Below are positions 6,527-11,142 of a DNA stretch of 11,142 nt, piece by piece. Source of the stretch: CAYZJB01 sp964478735 (lineage in GTDB: Bacteria > CLD3 > SB21); assembly GCA_964478735.1 (NCBI GenBank), contig CAYZJB010000076.1, forward strand, positions 1-11,142. Reading direction: 5' to 3'. Made by a program: the position numbers and the translations under genes. The notes below the pieces were generated by a model. That model was not told where the DNA came from. It saw only the letters and a program-made list of their open reading frames with translations, and did no database searches. Within the stretch, counting starts at the first letter, position 1. The number at the start of each line of letters is the position of its first letter.

Positions 6527-7177
6527 ATGACACTTTCGCATCCCATCTATACCCGTGCCGAAGAACTCGTTCACGCACTGACTCACGGCATTGGCGCCCT
6601 GTTCAGCGTCGCCGGACTAGTCGTCTTGGTCGTTTTGGCGGCAATCTACGGCTCGGCATGGCACGTCGTGAGCTGTTCGATCTACGGAGCGACCCTGATC
6701 ATCCTGTACACGGCTTCAACGTTGTATCACTCCGTCACGTCGCCGCGCTGGAAAATGCGGATGCGCATTTTCGACCATGCGTCGATTTTTCTTTTGATTG
6801 CCGGCACCTATACGCCGTTTATGCTCGTCAATCTTCGCGGTCCATGGGGCTGGTCGATTTTCGGCGTCATCTGGGGACTGGCCATCGTCGGACTTGTGTT
6901 TAAACTGTTCTTCACCGGCCGGTTCGGCGTCGTGTCGACCGTCGTATACGTTCTGATGGGTTGGATCGCGCTCATCGCGATCAAACCGATGATGGATTTG
7001 ATTCCCTCCGGCGGATTGGCGCTGATTTTTGCCGGCGGTTTGGCTTACACCGGCGGCGTGATTTTCTACGCGATGAAAAAATTACCCTACCACCACGCCA
7101 TCTGGCACATCTTCGTCTTGGCCGGCAGCGTCTGCCATTTCCTTGCCGTACTTTGGTACGTTCTTCCCTCCGCATGA
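6527..7177 (+). CDS. trhA: Hemolysin III / PAQR-family membrane protein (TrhA)
   Basis: Inner-membrane protein of seven helices in the HlyIII/YqfA (TrhA) branch of the PAQR superfamily, linked to membrane-lipid and fluidity homeostasis; the old name hemolysin reflects one early report. The 216 residues match the family length. Its metal-site pattern is complete: 'EELVHALTHGIG' (12-23), 'STLYHS' (64-69, His 68), 'FDHASIFLLIAGTYTPF' (82-98, Asp 83 and His 84), 'HHAIWHIFVLAGSVCHF' (189-205, His 190, 194 and 204). Hydrophobic helices fill most of the chain. The ATG has GGAG four bases upstream. The first codons 'HPIYTRAEELVHALTHGIG' are the normal family N-terminus, so the start is secure. Its stop overlaps the start of the next gene, so the two are likely co-translated. 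A promoter should lie in 6382-6526, but I see no strong one. Confidence 0.93.
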   Translation: MTLSHPIYTRAEELVHALTHGIGALFSVAGLVVLVVLAAIYGSAWHVVSCSIYGATLIILYTASTLYHSVTSPRWKMRMRIFDHASIFLLIAGTYTPFMLVNLRGPWGWSIFGVIWGLAIVGLVFKLFFTGRFGVVSTVVYVLMGWIALIAIKPMMDLIPSGGLALIFAGGLAYTGGVIFYAMKKLPYHHAIWHIFVLAGSVCHFLAVLWYVLPSA

Positions 7178-8586
7178 CGGATTCCGTTATTCTGATTCTC
7201 GCCGACGGCGCACGGTTCGACGTTTTTGAAGAACTGCTCGCCGCAGGCGAATTGCCGCGGATCAACCGCCACATCATCCAACGCGGCGGATATCGACGCA
7301 TGACGACGGTGTTTACCTCCACCACCGGGCCGGCGTACGTGCCGTTCATGACCGGGTGCTTTCCGGGAACGGTCAATGTGCCTGGCATCCGGTGGTTCGA
7401 TAAAAAAGCGTACGCGACAAAGTCGTTTCTCAATCCGCATCGGTTTCGCAGTTACTGCGGATGGGAAGGTTTTTTCATGAATCGCGACTTGCACCCCGAT
7501 ATCCCGACGATTTTTGAACTCGTCCCCGATGCCGTCAACATATTCGGGCCAATCTCTCGCGGTGCCGCGCGTGGAAATAATCCCGGCAAACGGCGTAAAG
7601 CCTATCACATCTCCCGCGCCCATTCCAACGGACGATACGAACCGGTGGACGAACTCGGTTTACGCGTGATGACGCAGACGCTTGACCGGCCTTCGCGTTT
7701 TCGTTTTCTCGCCCTGCCCGGGATCGACGGCATCAGCCATAACACGCACCCTCGGCATGAGCGAACGATCGAGGCGTACCGATTCGTGGATCGCGCCGTC
7801 GGTAAGATCGCGGAACGTCTGCAGGCGGACGGATCGTACGATCGCACGGCGCTCGCGATTTGCAGCGATCACGGACTGTCGCCAACGCACACTCATTTTG
7901 ATGTACCTGTTTTTATGGAGGAGTCGCTCGGACTGTCGACGCTGTACTACACGAACATTTTCAGGCTAAACCCCGTTGCCAGCGCGCACGTGTCGGGTAA
8001 CGGCATGGTCCATCTGTATTTCAAAAACGGCAACTGGCTCGATCCGTGTTACGATGAGCACCTGGCAACCGGAAAAATGGACCTGTTGAAAATTTTTCTG
8101 GAAAACCCGGCGGTCGATCTGACGATCTGTCGTACGCGGGACGGGTGGCTTCGGATCGACAGCCGCCGGGGCCGCGCGAAACTGCGAGAACATGATAAAA
8201 TGATCGACTATCGCGTCGAATCTGGCGATCCGTTTGGCTGGCCGGCGTTGCCGCCGTCGATGTCGTTCGATGAGGCGCTACGGTTGACGTTCGATACGGA
8301 TTATCCCGATGCCCTCGTACAGATTGCACAGATTTTCCGTTCCCAACGCTGCGGCGATTTGATCCTGTCCGCCACGCCGGGTTACGATCTGCGATTCAAA
8401 TGGGAAAGCCCCGAACACAAATCGTCTCACGGATCGCTGCACCGCGATCACATGATGACGCCGTATTGCATGAGTCTGCCGATGGCAGAACGTCCGATGC
8501 GGTCGGTGGATGTGTTTGCGAGTGTGCTGCAACATCTAAAACGAGATGCGCCCGACCGGCTGGATGGGAAATCATTCCTGTACTGA
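7174..8586 (+). CDS. Alkaline-phosphatase-superfamily hydrolase (nucleotide pyrophosphatase/phosphodiesterase type)
   Basis: Metal-dependent phosphohydrolase of the type I phosphodiesterase/nucleotide pyrophosphatase fold (PF01663). From ATG 7174 it has 470 residues. The metal and nucleophile motifs are in the expected order: 'LILADGARFD' (7-16, Asp 11), 'FTSTTGPAYVPFMTG' (47-61, Thr nucleophile at 50 or 51), 'PGIDGISHNTHP' (182-193, Asp 185 and His 189), 'ICSDHGLSPTHTHFD' (229-243, Asp 232 and His 233) and 'SSHGSLHRDHMMTPY' (417-431, His 419). There is no signal peptide or membrane helix, so it should be cytoplasmic; the substrate cannot be read from the sequence. The frame is open 71 codons farther upstream, but that part overlaps trhA and reads as a shadow. 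The ATGA overlap with the trhA stop and the motif start at residue 7 fix the start. Translation is probably coupled. Confidence 0.87.
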   Translation: MTDSVILILADGARFDVFEELLAAGELPRINRHIIQRGGYRRMTTVFTSTTGPAYVPFMTGCFPGTVNVPGIRWFDKKAYATKSFLNPHRFRSYCGWEGFFMNRDLHPDIPTIFELVPDAVNIFGPISRGAARGNNPGKRRKAYHISRAHSNGRYEPVDELGLRVMTQTLDRPSRFRFLALPGIDGISHNTHPRHERTIEAYRFVDRAVGKIAERLQADGSYDRTALAICSDHGLSPTHTHFDVPVFMEESLGLSTLYYTNIFRLNPVASAHVSGNGMVHLYFKNGNWLDPCYDEHLATGKMDLLKIFLENPAVDLTICRTRDGWLRIDSRRGRAKLREHDKMIDYRVESGDPFGWPALPPSMSFDEALRLTFDTDYPDALVQIAQIFRSQRCGDLILSATPGYDLRFKWESPEHKSSHGSLHRDHMMTPYCMSLPMAERPMRSVDVFASVLQHLKRDAPDRLDGKSFLY

Positions 8587-8594
8587 GGGGTCGC

Positions 8595-9261
8595 TCAAAA
8601 CATCACGACAAAATCCACGTACAGAATAAACGGAAATCCCTCCCATTCCGCTTTGAACGGCCGCCCGAACCCCACGTCTGCGGCCAGGGTTTCGTTGAAA
8701 AATCGGATACCGAGGGACAGGACACCCTCTCCATTCCGGGGTACGAACCAGTTTTCCGAAACGAACGACATTCGACGGCCTATGCGTTGTTGAAATCCCC
8801 AGCATTACGACCGGGTCGCCCGATACGTCGCCGTTTCCAAATCCAACATTGACGCCCAGAGAAACGTTGTCGTCGCGCGAACCGTACGTACCGACACCAT
8901 AGAGGCTGCCGAAGGAGTCTCCTTCCTCCGGAATTTTCATCACTCTCCCTGACGCCGAGTGTGACGCCAGATACAGACGCGTCGCGTGAGGGTTTTCGAA
9001 CCAGACTTTTCCTTTGCGCAATGATGATTTCTGAATCGTTTTCACGGATTGAACGGATGCCCGGTTGATCGTGAATTGACCGATGATGCTTTCAAAAACG
9101 ATCGCGTCGTCGCGAATGTCGACGATCCGTCCGTAAAGCGTACTGCCGTCCGACAACTCGATCACCTGCATTTCGATCGAGTCGGCGATTTTCAAATCCC
9201 CTTTGATTTGTGCCCACGCCGACATCGGCAAGAGTAAGACGATCATCAGCCCTCGGAACAT
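8595..9261 (-). pseudogene. Secreted beta-rich (barrel-like) protein, broken by a one-base frameshift
   Basis: The open frame from ATG 9261 starts with a signal peptide ('MFRGLMIVLLLPMSAWAQ'), then a small beta domain ('ELSDGSTLYGRIVDI', 35-49), 'FENPHATRLYLA' (88-99) and 'LYGVGTYGSRDDNVSLGVNVGFG' in two parts (120-142). After 'DPVVMLG' (149-155) that frame turns to Arg/Pro-rich nonsense and runs to 8572, overlapping the hydrolase on the other strand. Removing one G from the GGGG run (complement of 8797-8800) restores a sensible sequence: 'FQQRIGRRMSFVSENWFVP', then 'LSLGIRFFNETLAADVGFG', then a 'YVDFVVMF' end at 8595, giving 221 residues. The aromatic C-terminus and alternating strands suggest an outer-membrane barrel. 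Homologs I recall have a longer middle part, so an internal deletion is also likely. GAGG five bases before the ATG is a good Shine-Dalgarno. A sequencing or assembly error is the alternative to a true pseudogene. Confidence 0.72.
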
Positions 9262-9263
9262 CG

Positions 9264-9452
9264 TTACCTCGTTTTTTTCATCGATTGAGCCCTACTGTAG
9301 CGAATCGTGTAATCGACTTTCCAAGACGCATACGTCACGTGAACCGGGATGTCCTCGACAAAAAAGCAAACCGCCCGTCGCGTTGGACCGTGCCGGAGGA
9401 CGGATCGAGAACCCGATCGGTCGCACTGCGTGCGCACTAAAAATGGTTTCAA
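9264..9452 (-). CDS. Small ORF, possible gene remnant (DUF6150-like end?)
   Basis: Sixty-two codons fill most of the gap between the TPR gene and the barrel-like gene. It would start at TTG 9452, 11 bases after the TPR stop, with AAAGG six bases upstream, and its TAA ends two bases before the next ATG. This spacing is what an operon gene would show. Only the second half looks protein-like: 'VCFFVED-PVHVTYASWKVDY' then 'TIRYSRAQSMKKT'. The alternating V-x-Y-x-S-W-x-x-D rhythm reminds me of the short beta repeats of DUF6150 proteins. The first half is Arg/Ser-rich with no recognisable content. It could be the C-terminal stub of a decayed gene, a genuine small protein, or a chance frame. I do not assign a function. 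Confidence 0.3.
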   Translation of the reverse strand: MKPFLVRTQCDRSGSRSVLRHGPTRRAVCFFVEDIPVHVTYASWKVDYTIRYSRAQSMKKTR

Positions 9453-9463
9453 ATCAATCCTTT

Positions 9464-11005
9464 CTACCTGGCGAGATTTCTTTCGGCTTGAAAACGAATA
9501 CGGGCTTCTTCAGGATAGTTATTGAACGTCAATGCTTTCTGCCACTGCGCTTTCGCTTCTCGGTTCATCTTCATCGACCGCAGAACGAGACCGAGATAGT
9601 ATCTGGCGTGGGGTTCGATCCAGACGTCGTTTTGCAGTCCATCGGATTCCAGGGCCGATTCGAAATATGTGCGCGCATCCGCGTACGACCGTCGCGCCAA
9701 AGCGATGCGACCCTGATAGTAGTGGATCGAGGCGAGAAAACGCCGTTTGGAGTCGTCCGTAAACGCATCTTCTTTGAGACGGGTGAAGGCCGTGTCCGCC
9801 CGGTCGAGGCGGCCGACTAGAACATCATGACGCGCGTGAATCAAGCGGATTTCGAACGCCGACAGGCCGGATTTCAACCGCGCTTTGCATCCCTCCACGG
9901 TGCCTTTGGTGCTCATGGGATGGTTTTTACCGAGTTCATAAAACTGGACCGCAAACTGACGGTTGCCCGAGAGTTCAAGCGCTTCCGCCGTGTGATAATA
10001 GGCCGCCCCGACCGTCCATCCGTCGACGGTCTTAAATAAATTCAACTTCTCGCCCGTTTCGAACGCATGCCGGAAGGCACCGATCGCGCCCGTAAAATCG
10101 TTATGAACTTTATGGATCCTCCCCAGATAGTACGACGCCGTCATCACGGCGGACTCGTGCGTATCGCCGGCCAGCCGGATGGATTCCTCGAAGTCGACTA
10201 CCGCCCCTTCGAAGTCGTCCATCTTGTATTTTACGACGCCCCTTTGACCGAACAGATACGGATTAACGGAAAATCGACGGCACAATTCGTCGTACAGGCG
10301 AAGCGCTTCTTCATAATTGCCCTCCTCGGTGTAGACGTTGGCCAGGAAAAACTTGCCCTCAATGGCGGCCAGAACGCCCTTCTGCTCGGCCATGCGAAGT
10401 TGAGTGAGACCTTCTTCACGGTTTCCATCCAGACCGAAAAGGCTCGCGACCATGTCGACAAAACGCGGAAGCGTCGCCGCGTAGTAGTTATACAACCCCA
10501 GACTCAGATAGGCATCATAGACCGTGGAATCACGTTCGATGACGCGCCGATGCAGCGACTTGGTCTTACGGCCGTAATAAAACGCCTTGATCCAGTCTCC
10601 CCGGGCGGCATAATATCGTCCGAGATTTCCGTAAACGGCTCCGAGGTAAAAATCCGCTTCGATCTCGTGTTTCTCCTGTTCTCCGTAAACTTCGGCAATC
10701 CGGATCGCTTCTTCGCTCCGGCTGACATACTCTTCCTGCAGCCGTTCGGAATGGCTTCCAGAAACGATGCGGTAGAAACTGGCAGATGATTTAAAAAAAT
10801 ATCCCCGTGGATGGTCGGGCGACGCTTCGATCAGGCGATCAAAAATAGCGTCCGCAGAGTCGAATTCCAGGTTGTAGACAAACTCCAACCCCCGAACGAT
10901 CGTTGCAAAATGGCCGTCCGCGATTTGTGTCTGTCCGATGGCAAAGCCATCTATAAGTTTGATGGCAAAGCCATCTATAAAAAATAAAAACAGGAAAAAT
11001 CTCAT
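9464..11005 (-). CDS. Secreted or envelope TPR-repeat protein
   Basis: A 513-residue tetratricopeptide-repeat protein, probably a periplasmic or envelope scaffold; no enzymatic domain is visible. The N-terminus 'MRFFLFLFF' starts a signal peptide that continues through an 8-residue repeat (I-D-G-F-A-I twice, residues 10-23) before 'GQTQ', where cleavage is plausible. TPR-type helix pairs follow: about 35-80, 117-150, 163-178, 215-245, 250-279 ('KYKMDDFEGAVVDFEESIRL'), 290-317, 334-358, 425-455 ('YYQGRIALARRSYADARTYF') and 468-493. The stretch 'EFDSADAIFDRLIEASPDHP' with 'GYFFKSSA' is a lead I know from similar proteins in FCB-group genomes. ATG 11005 has AAGGGG about four bases upstream. It would be the first gene of a leftward unit with the small ORF and the barrel-like gene. 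The Asp and Lys in the repeat sit inside what should be the hydrophobic core of the signal peptide, which may weaken export. Confidence 0.8.
   Translation of the reverse strand: MRFFLFLFFIDGFAIKLIDGFAIGQTQIADGHFATIVRGLEFVYNLEFDSADAIFDRLIEASPDHPRGYFFKSSASFYRIVSGSHSERLQEEYVSRSEEAIRIAEVYGEQEKHEIEADFYLGAVYGNLGRYYAARGDWIKAFYYGRKTKSLHRRVIERDSTVYDAYLSLGLYNYYAATLPRFVDMVASLFGLDGNREEGLTQLRMAEQKGVLAAIEGKFFLANVYTEEGNYEEALRLYDELCRRFSVNPYLFGQRGVVKYKMDDFEGAVVDFEESIRLAGDTHESAVMTASYYLGRIHKVHNDFTGAIGAFRHAFETGEKLNLFKTVDGWTVGAAYYHTAEALELSGNRQFAVQFYELGKNHPMSTKGTVEGCKARLKSGLSAFEIRLIHARHDVLVGRLDRADTAFTRLKEDAFTDDSKRRFLASIHYYQGRIALARRSYADARTYFESALESDGLQNDVWIEPHARYYLGLVLRSMKMNREAKAQWQKALTFNNYPEEARIRFQAERNLAR
10933..10980 (-). 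repeat. Two tandem 24-bp dyad repeats inside the TPR signal-peptide region
   Basis: Two adjoining 24-bp units, 10933-10956 and 10957-10980, differ at only two positions. Each contains the perfect dyad GATGGC-AAA-GCCATC (10937-10951 and 10961-10975). The unit is a multiple of three, so it reads in frame in the TPR gene as an 8-residue repeat with the core I-D-G-F-A-I. The dyad centre GGCTTTGCC also occurs in the hairpin at 38-50. This looks like a small dyad repeat that entered or expanded within a coding region without breaking the frame. Confidence 0.75.
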
Positions 11006-11030
11006 CCGACCCCTTAGGCAAACGGAACGT

Positions 11031-11059
11031 AATATATTTCAGCTGAACTCCTCATGCAA
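11031..11059 (-). promoter_or_regulatory. Sigma-70-like promoter candidate for the TPR gene
   Basis: On the minus strand TTGCAT (complement of 11054-11059) and TATATT (complement of 11031-11036) are exactly 17 bp apart; the -10 box matches five of six consensus bases, the -35 three of six. The -10 box ends 25 bp before the ATG at 11005, leaving a short leader. The 10-mer ACGGAACGTA, shared with the palindrome before the regulator, touches the downstream edge of the -10 box at 11022-11031. Confidence 0.4.
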
Positions 11060-11065
11060 CTACCT

Positions 11066-11106
11066 TTAGACGGTATTGTCCGCAATGTTAGACTCTGTAT
11101 CCGCAA
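11066..11106. repeat. Imperfect direct repeat TTAGAC-N6/7-TCCGCAA
   Basis: TTAGAC lies at 11066-11071 and 11088-11093, and TCCGCAA at 11079-11085 and 11100-11106, giving two copies of a bipartite unit about 21-22 bp apart (two helical turns). They sit upstream of the TPR promoter candidate. Two sites on the same face of the helix could bind an activator dimer, but there is no further support. Confidence 0.35.
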
Positions 11107-11131
11107 CATCTACGTTTTTTGCGTAGATGTT
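11105..11131. other. 10-bp inverted repeat with T-rich loop at the window edge
   Basis: AACATCTACG at 11105-11114 and CGTAGATGTT at 11122-11131 are perfect complements around the loop TTTTTTG. A partly T-rich tail (TTTTGTAAGTTTT) overlaps and follows the right arm. It has the shape of a plus-strand terminator, yet there is no plus-strand gene before it. It may instead be an operator or a cruciform site serving a gene beyond the right edge. Confidence 0.4.
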
Positions 11132-11142
11132 TTGTAAGTTTT

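Noticed and set aside
6961..7173. 71-residue N-terminal extension of the phosphohydrolase
   Set aside because: It overlaps the confidently assigned trhA gene in another frame and is Arg-rich shadow sequence; the ATGA overlap gives a natural start.
8572..8796. C-terminal part of the uncorrected barrel frame
   Set aside because: Low-complexity Arg/Gly/Pro residues overlapping another gene; the frame shifted by one base reads as a coherent beta-rich C-terminus.
9203..9820. 205-codon plus-strand frame across the small ORF and the TPR end
   Set aside because: It runs over the start of the barrel gene, the small ORF and the TPR 3' end without domain content or a ribosome site.
10067..10789. 240-codon plus-strand frame opposite the TPR gene
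   Set aside because: The minus strand carries clear TPR helices through this whole region; the plus-strand frame is a codon-bias shadow.

Overview
The window is a stretch of moderately GC-rich bacterial chromosome with ordinary housekeeping and envelope genes. I see no phage genes, transposase, CRISPR array, rRNA or tRNA. The best clues to the host are (i) the divergent pair of a glyoxylate-shunt operon and an Xre/ScfR-type regulator in the form I associate with Bacteroidota and relatives, (ii) an outer-membrane-like protein with a 'VSENW ... GIRFF ... YVDFV' C-terminus that I recall from FCB-group genomes (KSB1, Calditrichota, Ignavibacteria-like lineages), and (iii) secreted TPR and alkaline-phosphatase-superfamily proteins of the same flavour. 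A Gram-negative FCB-group or nearby candidate-phylum bacterium is my best guess. This is inference from remembered family resemblance, not a search.

Layout. 1-137: non-coding leader with a small GGC-TTT-GCC hairpin. 138-827 (+): permuted papain/NlpC-P60-like cysteine hydrolase. 868-3824 (-): aceB-aceA operon (malate synthase A, then isocitrate lyase), transcribed leftward. 3825-4014: divergent regulatory region with three ATTTCGCT direct repeats, two dyads and a perfect 20-bp palindrome. 4015-5523 (+): ScfR/RamB-like regulator. 5527-6381 (-): DUF6544-type membrane-anchored protein, ending 3 bp from the regulator. 6527-8586 (+): two-gene unit of a hemolysin III/PAQR membrane protein and an alkaline-phosphatase-superfamily hydrolase, joined by a 4-bp ATGA overlap. 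8595-11005 (-): a leftward unit of a secreted TPR protein, a 62-codon small ORF, and a secreted beta-rich protein whose frame is broken by one base.

How it fits together. The regulator and aceBA look like one metabolic module: acetyl-CoA or short-chain acyl-CoA supply would be sensed by the regulator, which would control malate synthase and isocitrate lyase through the repeats between them. The remaining genes look like envelope maintenance functions. The right-hand unit shows signs of decay or rapid change: a frameshift, a probable internal deletion, a small ORF that may be a remnant, and a tandem dyad repeat inside a signal-peptide coding region.

I did not find a clearly new multi-gene system. 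The most unusual signals are the dense operator-like architecture at 3890-3986, the recurrence of a 10-base half of its palindrome at the TPR promoter, the 24-bp dyad repeat inside the TPR signal peptide, and the frameshifted and apparently shortened barrel gene.
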